A DNA stretch of 40,357 bases from SIG440 sp045592585 (GCA_045592585.1 JAZNVB010000085.1:1-40357); one strand, 5' to 3'; counted from the stretch's first letter, positions 31,370 to 40,272 are shown. Numbers and translations: made by a program. Notes: a model not told the origin generated them from the letters alone.

Positions 31370-32620
31370 ATGAGTAGACTTTTGATTTGCGGTGGAAAAA
31401 AGCTGGGCGGCGAGGTTGATGTTCAGGGCTCTAAAAATGCAGTCCTGCCAATTCTTGCCGCATCTATTTTAAATAAGGATAAATCGGTTATACATAACTG
31501 CCCCGACCTGGCAGATACAGCGGCGGCGCTTGAAATTGTAAGACAACTGGGCGGCAGTGCAGAGTATATCAATCACACGGCGGTGATTGACACCGCCTCC
31601 ATACAAAAATACGAGATTTCCAACGAACTTATGTGCAGTATGCGGTCGTCAGTATTGTTTCTGGGACCATTGCTTTCCATAATGAAAAGGGCAGTGATAT
31701 CTTATCCCGGAGGTTGTGCCATAGGGTTAAGGCCTATTGATTTGCACATTAAAGCTTTCAGACAGTTGGGTGTAAATGTTGAGGAAATCGGCGGAAATAT
31801 TTATTGCAAGATGGACAAAATAATCCCTACAACAGTTAATCTGCTGTTCCCCAGTGTGGGCGCAACCGAAAATATTATGCTGTTGACGGCGGTTTCGGAA
31901 GGTGAAACAATAATCACAAACGCAGCCCGTGAACCTGAAATTGTTGACCTGCAAAACTTTCTTAATGCAATGGGGGCAAAAATTTCCGGTGCAGGTTCTG
32001 AAATAATTCGCATAATAGGTGTTGAAAAATTACGAAAAGTAGAGTATAATATAATTTCGGACAGAATTTTTGCGGCTACCTGTGCCTGTGCAGTTGCCTG
32101 TTGCGGTGGCGATGTTGTTCTTAAAAACATCAATGCCGAGCATATACGACTGATTCTTTCAATGCTCAGGGAATCAGGCTGCAATATTACTGACGGCAAG
32201 GGTTGGGTGCGTATTAAGTGCGCAGAACGGCCTCGGGGACTGGGCAAGATTATGACATCCCCGTACCCCGGATTTCCAACGGATGCTCAGGCTTTGTTTA
32301 TGTCGGCACTGGCTACGGCAGAGGGCACAACAGTTTTTGTGGAAAATATTTTTGAAAGCAGATACAAGCATGTTCCTGAACTTATAAAAATGGGTGCAGA
32401 CATTATTGTTGACGGGCGTCTTGCGGCGGTTACGGGTTGCAATTATATTCAGGGTGCAAAAATATGCGCAGGGGATTTGCGCGGCGGTGCTGCGTTGGTA
32501 ATTGCAGGACTTTCTGCCATTGGTGACACGGAAATATCCGGAGTTCATCACATTGACCGAGGGTATGAACATATTGAAGATGTGTTTGCGGCTCTTGGAG
32601 CAACGATTAAACGAAGATAA
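31370..32620 (+). CDS. murA: UDP-N-acetylglucosamine 1-carboxyvinyltransferase
   Basis: A 416-residue EPSP-synthase-fold enzyme that transfers enolpyruvate from PEP to UDP-GlcNAc, the first committed step of peptidoglycan synthesis. K22 in VQGSKNA and catalytic C116 in YPGGCAIGLRPIDLH are present. The cysteine (not aspartate) predicts fosfomycin sensitivity of the target. GFPTDAQALFM and RGGAALVIAGL are also standard. ATCCGGAGGTG precedes the ATG. A TATAAT at 31297-31302 without a good -35 may give some independent transcription after the palindrome array. Confidence 0.97.
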   Translation: MSRLLICGGKKLGGEVDVQGSKNAVLPILAASILNKDKSVIHNCPDLADTAAALEIVRQLGGSAEYINHTAVIDTASIQKYEISNELMCSMRSSVLFLGPLLSIMKRAVISYPGGCAIGLRPIDLHIKAFRQLGVNVEEIGGNIYCKMDKIIPTTVNLLFPSVGATENIMLLTAVSEGETIITNAAREPEIVDLQNFLNAMGAKISGAGSEIIRIIGVEKLRKVEYNIISDRIFAATCACAVACCGGDVVLKNINAEHIRLILSMLRESGCNITDGKGWVRIKCAERPRGLGKIMTSPYPGFPTDAQALFMSALATAEGTTVFVENIFESRYKHVPELIKMGADIIVDGRLAAVTGCNYIQGAKICAGDLRGGAALVIAGLSAIGDTEISGVHHIDRGYEHIEDVFAALGATIKRR

Positions 32621-32665
32621 ATTCGCTGATGTACGATAACGAAAAATGAGAAAGGAGAGTATACG

Positions 32666-33658
32666 GTGAAGATTGTAAAAAAGTCTAAACAGAATCAAAC
32701 AAAAAGTATGGCGGCGACATTTGATAACGAAGATATCAAACGCAAAATGCTTAAAAAGAAACGTCAAAACCGTATAAAGCGACGCATGACGGTTTTTATA
32801 TTTATCCTTGTTTGTGTAGGCTTGATTGTGGCTGTGCTTATGGCTCCTTTCTTTAATGTAAAAAATGTATATTGTGTAGGTCAGAAGAATATGACCGAGG
32901 CGGAAATTCTGCAGATGGCACAAATTCAAAGCGGAAAGAATATTTTTATGACTAATGTTCGGGCTGTGCAAAAAAGGCTGGCAGATAACCCCGAGATTGA
33001 AGAAGTGAAGGTTCGCAGGGTATTCCCTGACAAGATAAAAATTGAGATTACAGAAGCCAATCCTGTGGCGTATGTAGAGCACCAGTCACGGTTTTTGATG
33101 ATTAACCCGACAGGAATGATTATAAAAATTCTTCAGGGTGAAGAAACAACCGATACACCGCCTGTTACAAAAATTGAAGGCATTGAAGTCATATCTGCCG
33201 AGCCGGGGACACAGATTACCGCCGCAGATGATGTAAGAGCAGGAAAGCTGTTTGAATGTATAGATATTCTTTCGCAACTCGATATGCTTGACAAAATAAG
33301 CTATATTAACTTTGCTGATTTGTCGGATTTGCAATTGGATTATGAAAACCGATTGTATATGCTGCTAGGCAGCTATGAGAATATGGAGTATAAGCTTAAA
33401 TTCAGCAAAAAGGTTATTGATGAAAGCATATCCGAATACGAAAAAGCTCTTTTTGATTACCGAGATGACAAACTTTATGTGGGCCCACGTGAAACGCCTC
33501 ATGATGAAAAACCGGAAGAGAGCCCAGCCACTAATAATGGCGAAACAGTTGCCGAAGCAACCGGACCCGGGGGCGAAATGACAGATGGAACAAATACCGG
33601 GGCAACCAATGCGGAAGATACAACGCCTGACAAGGGCAAAAACACTGAAAACCAATAG
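32666..33658 (+). CDS. ftsQ: FtsQ/DivIB-type cell division protein
   Basis: A 330-residue bitopic division protein. A basic cytoplasmic N-terminus (about 1-43, with KRKMLKKKRQNRIKRR) precedes one membrane helix (about 44-66). The POTRA domain (FFNVKNVYCVGQKNMTEAEI..SGKNIF..NPEIEEVKVRRVFPDKIKIEI) is followed by a beta domain. The last ~55 residues are a Pro/Thr/Asn/Glu-rich, probably disordered tail. It stabilises the FtsL-FtsB complex at the septum. Start GTG 32666 follows AAAGGAGAG. Confidence 0.9.
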   Translation: MKIVKKSKQNQTKSMAATFDNEDIKRKMLKKKRQNRIKRRMTVFIFILVCVGLIVAVLMAPFFNVKNVYCVGQKNMTEAEILQMAQIQSGKNIFMTNVRAVQKRLADNPEIEEVKVRRVFPDKIKIEITEANPVAYVEHQSRFLMINPTGMIIKILQGEETTDTPPVTKIEGIEVISAEPGTQITAADDVRAGKLFECIDILSQLDMLDKISYINFADLSDLQLDYENRLYMLLGSYENMEYKLKFSKKVIDESISEYEKALFDYRDDKLYVGPRETPHDEKPEESPATNNGETVAEATGPGGEMTDGTNTGATNAEDTTPDKGKNTENQ

Positions 33659-33675
33659 AGAAGGATGCATATAAA

Positions 33676-34422
33676 ATGGGAAACAATAAAAAAGTGAAAT
33701 TTCAGACGTCGATGGCAATAATGGTTTTTATTATCGTTTTTGCTGTAACGTGGCAGATTAAAGGTGTAAGAAAGGCTAATGCAGTTACGGGACAGATGTC
33801 AAGCCGTGTTGAAACACTACAGACAAGTCTGAGAACCGAAATGGAAAAAAATGAGGGTTTGCTGCAGCAGATAGTTCAGTTGCAGACCGACCTTGCCAAA
33901 TACAGAGAACAGGCATCGCAAAACGGTGGTGCAACAAAAATATTAAAGGACGAACTTAACCGTGCCGAGGCAATTGCCGGTTTGACCGACCTTGAAGGCA
34001 GCGGTATTATTGTTACCTTAAAGGATGGTGCAAAATCAGATTCGCCACTTACATATGACGACGGTTACGGAATTGTGCATGATTCTTATATTCTGACTCT
34101 GATCAACGAATTGCGTGCGTCAGGAGCTGAGGCATTGGCGATTAACAACGAGAGAATTTTGGCAACCAGCGAAATACGCTGTGTAGGACCTACGGTAAGC
34201 ATTAACAACACAAAGATTGCGGCGCCTTTTGAAATCAAGGCAATCGGCGACCCTGATACCCTTGAAAATGCACTCCGTATGCCGGGAGGCGCTGTTGATG
34301 AATCATTGTTTTATGGTGTAGATATTACAATAAAGAAAAGCAACAAATTGTATATAAATAAGTATACAGGTGCGGTCGGTTTCAAGTATGCACAAACTGT
34401 TCTGCCGGAGGTGATTGAATAA
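33676..34422 (+). CDS. DUF881 family protein (YlxW/YlxX-like)
   Basis: A 248-residue protein with one N-terminal membrane helix (about 12-30), a coiled coil (about 38-90, MSSRVETLQTSLRTEMEKN), and the DUF881 domain: LEGSGIIVTLKDG, HDSYILTLINELRASGAEALAINNERI, IRCVGPTVSINNTKIAAPFEIKAIGD and a MPGG near the end. Such proteins sit in Gram-positive dcw clusters between ftsQ and ftsZ; their exact role in division is not settled. Its stop overlaps the next start (TAATG), implying coupling. Confidence 0.9.
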   Translation: MGNNKKVKFQTSMAIMVFIIVFAVTWQIKGVRKANAVTGQMSSRVETLQTSLRTEMEKNEGLLQQIVQLQTDLAKYREQASQNGGATKILKDELNRAEAIAGLTDLEGSGIIVTLKDGAKSDSPLTYDDGYGIVHDSYILTLINELRASGAEALAINNERILATSEIRCVGPTVSINNTKIAAPFEIKAIGDPDTLENALRMPGGAVDESLFYGVDITIKKSNKLYINKYTGAVGFKYAQTVLPEVIE

Positions 34423-34841
34423 TGATTTACGTTATATCCGGAATATTAGGCATTCTGGCAGGATTGATTGTTCCGTATAATCTGACGCAGTCAGCCCTTA
34501 TCTATATAGCGGTTGCCATTGTTGCGGCGCTGGATTCGGTGCTTGGTGCATTGCTTGCAAATCTTAATAAAAAGTTTAATCTTAATGTTTTTATGACAGG
34601 TCTTTGTTCCAACGCTATACTTGCAATGCTGCTGACATATATAGGTAATCTTTTGGGTATCAGCCTTTATTTTGCGGCAATTGTTGTTTTTGGTGTGAGA
34701 ATATTCAACAATATGGCTTCAATTCGCAGAATTACCGCTGATATGTATTTTGAACGCAGAGCCAGAGAAAAGGAACGCATTGCACGTCTGGCACTGAAAG
34801 CGGCAGAAACAGAGCAGAATGGAGAAGGTTCAAAAGACTAA
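34422..34841 (+). CDS. sbp: Small basic protein Sbp (DUF1290)
   Basis: A 139-residue membrane protein with three or four helices. It matches the Sbp family: GILAGLIVPYNLTQSALIYIAVAIVAALDSVLGA, NVFMTGLCSNAILAMLLTYIGN and RIFNNMASIRRI. The C-terminal tail of about 30 residues is charged. The function is unknown; it is always near ftsZ in Firmicutes. The ATG overlaps the DUF881 stop by one base. Confidence 0.9.
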   Translation: MIYVISGILGILAGLIVPYNLTQSALIYIAVAIVAALDSVLGALLANLNKKFNLNVFMTGLCSNAILAMLLTYIGNLLGISLYFAAIVVFGVRIFNNMASIRRITADMYFERRAREKERIARLALKAAETEQNGEGSKD

Positions 34842-34915
34842 AAAACAGAACAACTAAAACAATAATCGGCGTTTTGTGTTTTTAAATAAACCTTTGAAAA
34901 TAAAGCTTTTTGCTC

Positions 34916-34944
34916 TTGACAGAATTAAAATTAAATGCTAAAAT
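34916..34944 (+). promoter_or_regulatory. Promoter of ftsZ
   Basis: TTGACA (34916-34921), 17 bp, TAAAAT (34939-34944). It lies in the 264-bp gap before ftsZ and gives a leader of about 155 nt, with a small stem GTCTTT/AAAGAC at 34966-34983. ftsZ can thus be expressed apart from the dcw operon. Confidence 0.75.
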
Positions 34945-35105
34945 AAATTGTATATGTGGGAGAGTGTCTTTTTTTGTAAAGACCATACAGAATTTTACAT
35001 ATAAAGCAGACTATAAAAGAGTGATAGGTATTGACTATTATGACCGCTGAAAGATATTTGTTCAGCTATTTTACGGACAAGCTCTAAATGATAGGAGGAA
35101 TTATT

Positions 35106-36329
35106 TTGTTTGAGTTTGATACTGAAACAGCAGGGCCGGCTAAAATAAAAGTTGTCGGTGTTGGTGGCGGTGGAAACAACGCTGTTAACAGAATGATTGA
35201 AGCAGAAGTTCAGTGCGTTGAATTTATCGCAGTGAATACAGATAAGCAAGATCTGACACTTTCTAAGGCAACTCAGAAGATTCAGATTGGTGCAAAGCTG
35301 ACCAAGGGATTGGGCGCAGGTGCTGTTCCCGAAGTTGGCGCAAAAGCGGCAGAGGAAAGCCGTGACGAAATTGCTATTGCAATCCAGGATGCAGATATGG
35401 TATTTGTTACTGCAGGTATGGGCGGTGGCACAGGTACCGGTGCGGCTCCTGTTGTTGCAGAAATTGCAAGAGAACTGGGTATACTTACTGTAGGTATCGT
35501 TACAAAGCCCTTCTGGTTTGAAGGTGCACAGCGTGCAAAGAATGCTCTTGCAGGTATCGAAAACCTTAAGAATGCAGTTGATACTTTGGTTGTTATCCCC
35601 AATGACAAGCTTCTTGAAATTGCGGAAACAAAAACAACACTTACCGACTCGTTCAAAGCGGCCGACGATGTTCTCAGACAGGGTGTACAGGGTATTTCAG
35701 ACCTTATTTCAAGACCAGGACTTATCAGTCTTGACTTTGCTGATGTTAAGACTGTTATGAAAAACACAGGTTATGCTCATATGGGCATTGGCAAAGCTAC
35801 CGGCGAAAACCGTGCTCACGATGCAGCTGCAAAAGCTATCAACAGTCCATTGCTTGAAACAACAATCAAGGGTGCCAAGGGTGTTATCCTTAATGTTACC
35901 GGCGGCAGCAATCTGGGTATTCTTGAAATCCAGACAGCTTCACAGCTTATAACCGAGGCAGCAGACAGCGATGCAAACATTATTCTTGGTGCAATTATTG
36001 ATGAATCTCTTGGTGATGAAATTCAGGTTACGGTTATTGCTACCGGTTTTAACGGCGCAGCAGGTCCGGCTTCTGTAAAGACCAAGAAGGCAGAAAATGA
36101 AGCCAAGGAAGATGAGTCACCTTTTTTTGACACAACAGCAAAGGGAATCTTTGAATCGATGATGGAAGAAATCGGTGAAAAAAGAGCAGAGTCAACCTTA
36201 GATGATGAACCAACACCTTCAGTATTTACAACGCCTGAGGAAAAGTCAAATTTCTATGGCAAGGCAAATCAAGCAAGCGAGGATGACGGAATTGATGTTC
36301 CTGTTTTTCTGCGCAAAAATCACGACTAA
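35106..36329 (+). CDS. ftsZ: Cell division GTPase FtsZ
   Basis: A 407-residue tubulin-like GTPase that forms the Z ring. Motifs are KVVGVGGGGNNAVNRMI at the N-terminus, the tubulin signature GGGTGTGAAPV near residue 104, and FADVKTVMKNTGYAHMGIG. A variable linker from about 320 leads to the C-terminal peptide IDVPVFLRK, which binds FtsA/SepF/ZapA-type partners. The start is taken as TTG 35106: GGAGG (35094-35098) is 7 bp upstream, and FEFDTE is the usual Clostridial N-terminus. The in-frame ATG at 35088 lies upstream of that ribosome binding site. Confidence 0.97.
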   Translation: MFEFDTETAGPAKIKVVGVGGGGNNAVNRMIEAEVQCVEFIAVNTDKQDLTLSKATQKIQIGAKLTKGLGAGAVPEVGAKAAEESRDEIAIAIQDADMVFVTAGMGGGTGTGAAPVVAEIARELGILTVGIVTKPFWFEGAQRAKNALAGIENLKNAVDTLVVIPNDKLLEIAETKTTLTDSFKAADDVLRQGVQGISDLISRPGLISLDFADVKTVMKNTGYAHMGIGKATGENRAHDAAAKAINSPLLETTIKGAKGVILNVTGGSNLGILEIQTASQLITEAADSDANIILGAIIDESLGDEIQVTVIATGFNGAAGPASVKTKKAENEAKEDESPFFDTTAKGIFESMMEEIGEKRAESTLDDEPTPSVFTTPEEKSNFYGKANQASEDDGIDVPVFLRKNHD

Positions 36330-36364
36330 TTCACTTTACACAGGTATCTAGGAGGAAAATTTAA

Positions 36365-36694
36365 ATGGAAAAAGCTTTGATTATTATACACGTTATTATT
36401 GCGATTATTCTTATTGTTTCAGTACTTATGCAGCATGGTAAACAGCAGGGCCTTTCAGGTGCTATTGCCGGCGGTGCAGAAACATTCTTTGGCAAGAATA
36501 AGGGCAGAACAATCGATGGTGTACTTAAAAAGGTTACAGCAGTTGTTGCGGTTATCTTTGTTATAAGTTCAATTGTTCTTGCTGTATATTCAGCAAAAGA
36601 CAAAAAGGCAGAAGTACCTGCTACAGATCCGGCACAACAGATTGAAGTACCTGTTGAAGAAACTGCTGAACAAGCAGAAACACCTGCACAGTAA
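36365..36694 (+). CDS. secG: Preprotein translocase subunit SecG
   Basis: A 109-residue protein with two membrane helices (about 3-20 and 55-73) flanking the SecG loop VLMQHGKQQGLSGAIAGGAETFFGKNKGRTIDGVLKK. It is an auxiliary part of the SecYEG channel. The last ~35 residues form an acidic, Pro/Ala/Glu-rich tail (PATDPAQQIEVPVEETAE), longer than in most SecG. TAGGAGGAAA precedes the ATG. A terminator follows. Confidence 0.95.
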   Translation: MEKALIIIHVIIAIILIVSVLMQHGKQQGLSGAIAGGAETFFGKNKGRTIDGVLKKVTAVVAVIFVISSIVLAVYSAKDKKAEVPATDPAQQIEVPVEETAEQAETPAQ

Positions 36695-36715
36695 ACAAAA
36701 TTTAATTGTCATACA

Positions 36716-36746
36716 AACCGATCCAACAAACAATGGGTCGGTTTTT
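36716..36746 (+). terminator. Rho-independent terminator after secG
   Basis: AACCGATCCA (36716-36725) pairs with TGGGTCGGTT (36734-36743), one G-T wobble and an 8-nt loop, running into TTTTT. Confidence 0.85.
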
Positions 36747-36820
36747 GTGTCATATTACAAAATATATCAGGACATACTAAAACTGAAGAAGATTAAAAAG
36801 GAGGGAAGAGGCGACTATTG

Positions 36821-36853
36821 ATGAAGTCTGCCGTTGATTATGAAGTTTATTGA
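36821..36853 (+). CDS. Ten-codon upstream reading frame overlapping the rnr start
   Basis: ATG AAG at 36821 opens a ten-codon frame (MKSAVDYEVY) that stops at TGA 36851-36853, 11 bases beyond the rnr ATG, in another frame. The strong Shine-Dalgarno tract AGGAGGG (36799-36805) with a second GAGG (36808-36811) is placed for this ATG or for TTG 36818, not for the rnr start. It may be a leader peptide that couples to rnr, or a remnant of a lost N-terminal coding region. Confidence 0.4.
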   Translation: MKSAVDYEVY

Positions 36854-38879
36854 CCTTTTAAGTGCTTATCATATAATGCCTCAGTTCCCGCCGGGAGCAA
36901 TGCGTCAGGCAGAAAAGATGCCAAAATCAGTAAGCACAGATGATTTATCGGGACGTAAGGATTTAACCGACAAGCTGATTTTTACTATTGATGGCGACGA
37001 CGCCAAGGACTTTGACGATGCGGTATCTTTAGATATTCTTGAAAATGGTAATTATTGCCTTGGTGTGCATATTGCTGATGTAACCCACTATGTAACCGAA
37101 AATTCTCCCCTTGACCGCGCGGCGTTTTCTCGCGGAACAAGTGTGTATCTTATTGATACCGTTATTCCCATGCTGCCATTTGAACTTTCAAATGAGCTTT
37201 GCAGCCTTAAACCCAATGAGGTAAGGCTAACAGTTTCGGTCTTTATGGAGATAACCCCTCGGGGAAAGGTTAACAGCTATGAGATATGCAATAGCTTTAT
37301 TAAGTCTGCTTCACGTATGACCTATGCAAATGTAACTAAAATTCTGGAGGGCGACAAGGAGCTTTGTGTCAGGTACCAACAGCTTGTCCCAATCCTGCAG
37401 AAAATGAAAAAACTTGCAGAAATCCTTAATAAAAAGCGTGTTGCAAATGGGTCTATTGAGTTTGAAACTCATGAGTCAAAAATAACTCTTGATTCAAAGG
37501 GTGTCCCTCTTAATGTGGAAAGATATCCTATTACAATCTCAAATAATATTATAGAGGAATTTATGCTTATCTGCAACGTAACTGTGGCAAAGCATCTTAC
37601 CGCAAAAGGTCTTCCTTGCGTGTACCGTGTTCATCAAAGACCGGATATGCTGCGGCTTGAACGTCTTGCTGAAGTTCTGCCGTTGCTTGGCGTTGAGTTC
37701 CCCTTCAGCACGGATATGAAACCCAAGGATTTTCAGCGTGTATTAAACAGCGTTGAGGGAACAGACATCAAAGAGGTAGTGAGTTATCTGCTTCTTCGGG
37801 CAATGGCAAAGGCAAAGTACAGCGAAAATAATGCAGGACATTTTGGCCTGGGTTTTGATACTTACTGTCATTTTACATCGCCTATAAGACGTTATTCCGA
37901 TGTGGCGGTGCATAGAATTTTAAAGGAGAGTCTGACAGGAGATGTGTCTGCAAAGAAAAAAGAACATTTCAGGGAGGTTGCTGTCAGTTCGGCAGTGACC
38001 GCAACGGTGACGGAAATCAATGCTGCCGAGGCGGAGCTTGAATGGAAGTCGGTTAAAAAAGCGGAGTACATGCAGAATAAAATTGGTGAAAGGTATGAGG
38101 GGATTATCACCCACATATTGTCATCGGGGTTTTTTGTAGAGCTTCCCGATACTGTGGAGGGATTTGTGCCGGCACGGGCGTTGGAGGATGATATTTATAT
38201 TATGACCGAAAACGGGGTTGCAATGTCTGGTCTTAAAACAAAGCGCACATTTACTGTGGGCGACAAGGTAAAGGTTAAGGTTGCCGCCGTTGATGCGGAA
38301 AGGAAATATATAGACTTTGATGTTGTGGGAATGACAAAGCTTCTTCCTATGAAACACAAGTCTAACCGAAAGGATAGTATAGGGAAAAAGGAAAAGAGAA
38401 TTTTAAAGGAAATAACTGATACTCAAAGAGAGGAAAAGTCCGAGAAGTTAGCCGTACAGAGAAAGGCTGATGTGGAAAGGGAGCTTTTTGAAAATGCGGT
38501 TATAGCAACAGTTTATGATATAATGTCGGCAAAGCATAAGTTCAGCCGTGATGAAGAAAGATTTGCCGGAGTCACACTTCAGGATATGGCTGCAAGACTG
38601 GCAAGCCCTGTTATGTCTGCAAATTTGTATGAAAGTACGGATTTTACACTCAAGGCAATGTTGATTTCTGCATCGGCGAATGTGAAAAATACAGTTAAAA
38701 TGCTGGGTGACAGCTTTGAATTTGATGCCGACGATTTGGCGGATAACGCGGCAGAATACACCTGTGCCGCCCTGAGGCATCTTGACAAAAGCCTTAAATA
38801 TGATGATTTTAATTATGCAAAAAGGGAACGGGAATATATTTCTATTGAACAAAAGATAAAGAAGAGAAGGGACAAATAG
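36840..38879 (+). CDS. rnr: RNase R-like 3'-5' exoribonuclease lacking N-terminal cold-shock domains
   Basis: A 679-residue RNB-family nuclease. The catalytic domain (about 38-365) starts almost at once, with D51, D57, D59 and D60 in TIDGDDAKDFDDAV, and has HIADVTHYV and HFTSPIRRYSDV. An S1 domain follows (about 418-497). The winged helix and cold-shock domains (~200 residues) that precede RNB in typical RNase R are missing. After S1 there is a ~180-residue tail of unknown nature, first a lysine-rich charged stretch, then a predicted helical domain (FENAVIATVYDIMS, TLQDMAARLASPVMS). ATG 36840 (or TTG 36834) has no nearby ribosome binding site; a short overlapping upstream frame does. It should degrade structured RNA, though substrate handling may differ. 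Confidence 0.85.
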   Translation: MKFIDLLSAYHIMPQFPPGAMRQAEKMPKSVSTDDLSGRKDLTDKLIFTIDGDDAKDFDDAVSLDILENGNYCLGVHIADVTHYVTENSPLDRAAFSRGTSVYLIDTVIPMLPFELSNELCSLKPNEVRLTVSVFMEITPRGKVNSYEICNSFIKSASRMTYANVTKILEGDKELCVRYQQLVPILQKMKKLAEILNKKRVANGSIEFETHESKITLDSKGVPLNVERYPITISNNIIEEFMLICNVTVAKHLTAKGLPCVYRVHQRPDMLRLERLAEVLPLLGVEFPFSTDMKPKDFQRVLNSVEGTDIKEVVSYLLLRAMAKAKYSENNAGHFGLGFDTYCHFTSPIRRYSDVAVHRILKESLTGDVSAKKKEHFREVAVSSAVTATVTEINAAEAELEWKSVKKAEYMQNKIGERYEGIITHILSSGFFVELPDTVEGFVPARALEDDIYIMTENGVAMSGLKTKRTFTVGDKVKVKVAAVDAERKYIDFDVVGMTKLLPMKHKSNRKDSIGKKEKRILKEITDTQREEKSEKLAVQRKADVERELFENAVIATVYDIMSAKHKFSRDEERFAGVTLQDMAARLASPVMSANLYESTDFTLKAMLISASANVKNTVKMLGDSFEFDADDLADNAAEYTCAALRHLDKSLKYDDFNYAKREREYISIEQKIKKRRDK

Positions 38880-38881
38880 GT

Positions 38882-39613
38882 ATGAAAACAGTTTTAATCA
38901 CCGGTGGCTCACGGGGAATTGGTGCCGAAACTGCAAAAAGGTTTGCGGAAAATGGCTATAATGTGGCAATAAATTATAATAAAAGTGAAAAGCCTGCCCA
39001 GAATTTGTGCGACGAAATAAGGACAGCGGGTGGAGTTGCGGAGATATTCAAAGCTGATGTTTCAGATGCAGTTCAGACAGAAAAAATGGTGGAGAGTGCA
39101 GTTGCAATATTCGGCGGCATTGATGTTCTTGTAAACAACGCCGGCATTGCGCTCAATCAGGGATTGTTTACTGATTTTTCAGATAGTGACGCAAGAAAGA
39201 TATTTGACACCAATGTTTTTGGAATGATGAAATGCACACGGGCTGTTGTTCCTTATATGGTAAGACAAAAGTCGGGCAAGATAATAAATGTGTCTTCAAT
39301 CTGGGGTGTTTGCGGCGGTTCCTGCGAGGTAATTTATTCTTCGGCTAAGGCGGCAGTTATCGGATTTACCAAGGCGTTGGCAAAGGAGCTTGCCCCCTCG
39401 GGAATAAATGTAAATTGCGTTGCACCCGGTATGATTGATACCGATATGAATTCTCATCTGTCCAAAGAGGATGTTGATGCCTTTTGCGAGGATATTCCTC
39501 TTGGCAGAATTGGCTTAACTAAGGATGTTGCAGAAAGTATTTTGTTTCTGGCATCAGATGGTGCTGACTACATAACAGGGCAGACAATCGTTGTCGATGG
39601 TGGCTTGCTCTAA
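38882..39613 (+). CDS. Short-chain dehydrogenase/reductase (FabG-like)
   Basis: A 243-residue SDR oxidoreductase. The cofactor motif is TGGSRGIGAE at the N-terminus, NNAG lies at about 85-88, and the catalytic S/Y/K set is S138 region (INVSSIWG) with YSSAK (about 151-155). VAPGMIDTDM and the GQTIVVDGG C-terminal end match FabG-type 3-oxoacyl-ACP reductases, but no other fatty-acid genes are nearby, so the substrate is open. The ATG is 2 bp after the rnr stop, so the two are cotranscribed. smpB, which often follows rnr, is absent. Confidence 0.88.
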   Translation: MKTVLITGGSRGIGAETAKRFAENGYNVAINYNKSEKPAQNLCDEIRTAGGVAEIFKADVSDAVQTEKMVESAVAIFGGIDVLVNNAGIALNQGLFTDFSDSDARKIFDTNVFGMMKCTRAVVPYMVRQKSGKIINVSSIWGVCGGSCEVIYSSAKAAVIGFTKALAKELAPSGINVNCVAPGMIDTDMNSHLSKEDVDAFCEDIPLGRIGLTKDVAESILFLASDGADYITGQTIVVDGGLL

Positions 39614-39620
39614 AAAAAAC

Positions 39621-39648
39621 AATCGGGTGTGGTTAACCACACCCGATT
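39621..39648. terminator. 28-bp perfect palindrome, probable terminator
   Basis: A perfect 28-bp inverted repeat (AATCGGGTGTGG arm, TTAA centre) starts 8 bp after the SDR stop. It is preceded by eight A and followed by only three T, so it would stop minus-strand transcripts better than plus-strand ones. On the plus strand it is still a very stable stem of about 12 bp. Confidence 0.6.
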
Positions 39649-39720
39649 TAAATGGTGCCTTTAGGCGTGGAAATAATCCCCCAGTTCTACTGGGGGAAGA
39701 TGAAAAGCTTTAGCAAAAGA

Positions 39721-39787
39721 AAAACCTTCATGATATAATAGTAAATGGTTTGGCGACCGCATTACTAAAATATATCATGGAGGTTTT
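39721..39787 (+). promoter_or_regulatory. Stem-loop that buries the transposase ribosome binding site
   Basis: A 17-bp stem pairs 39721-39737 with 39771-39787, with one wobble. An inner stem pairs AGTAAATG (39740-39747) with CATTACT (39760-39766), one bulge. The GGAGG (39779-39783) used by tnpA lies wholly in the outer stem. IS200 is known to limit transposase translation through such a 5' structure. Confidence 0.75.
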
Positions 39788-39792
39788 TAGCG

Positions 39793-40272
39793 ATGATAAA
39801 GAAAACAACAAATGAAATTAAGCACACAGCACATTCAAGTTATAGGTGTCAGTATCACATAGTATTTGCACCAAAATACAGAAGAAAAGAGATATATGGA
39901 AAATTAAAGAAGGATATAGGCGAGATACTCCGAAAATTGTGTGAACAAAAGGGAGTAGAAATAATAGAAGCCCAAGCCTGTCCAGACCATATACATATGT
40001 TGGTTAGTATACCACCGCATTTAAGTATAGCACAATTTATGGGATTTCTCAAGGGAAAAAGTTCGTTAATGATATTTGACAGACATGCGAACTTAAAATA
40101 CAAGTATGGCTCACGACACTTTTGGTGCCGCGGGTACTATGTGGACACAGTTGGTAGAAATAAAAAGATGATAGAACAATATATACGGAACCAACTGGAA
40201 GAAGATTTTTCTTCGGATCAAATAAGCTTGACAGAATATATTGACCCGTTTACGGGTAACAAGAATATGTAG
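39793..40272 (+). CDS. tnpA: IS200-type Y1 (HUH) transposase TnpA
   Basis: A 159-residue single-strand DNA transposase. The HUH motif is H66-I-H68 in ACPDHIHMLVSIPP, and the catalytic tyrosine is Y130 in MIEQYIRNQ. The N-terminal YHIVFAPKYRRKEIYG and GSRHFWCRGYYVDTVG complete the IS200 profile. Its length is normal and the frame intact, so it looks functional. GGAGG is 9 bp upstream but sequestered in a stem. Confidence 0.95.
   Translation: MIKKTTNEIKHTAHSSYRCQYHIVFAPKYRRKEIYGKLKKDIGEILRKLCEQKGVEIIEAQACPDHIHMLVSIPPHLSIAQFMGFLKGKSSLMIFDRHANLKYKYGSRHFWCRGYYVDTVGRNKKMIEQYIRNQLEEDFSSDQISLTEYIDPFTGNKNM

Noticed and set aside
32174..33082. Minus-strand open frame of 302 codons across murA and ftsQ
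   Set aside because: It spans two well-supported genes on the other strand; the product is rich in Cys, His and Phe and resembles no protein family.
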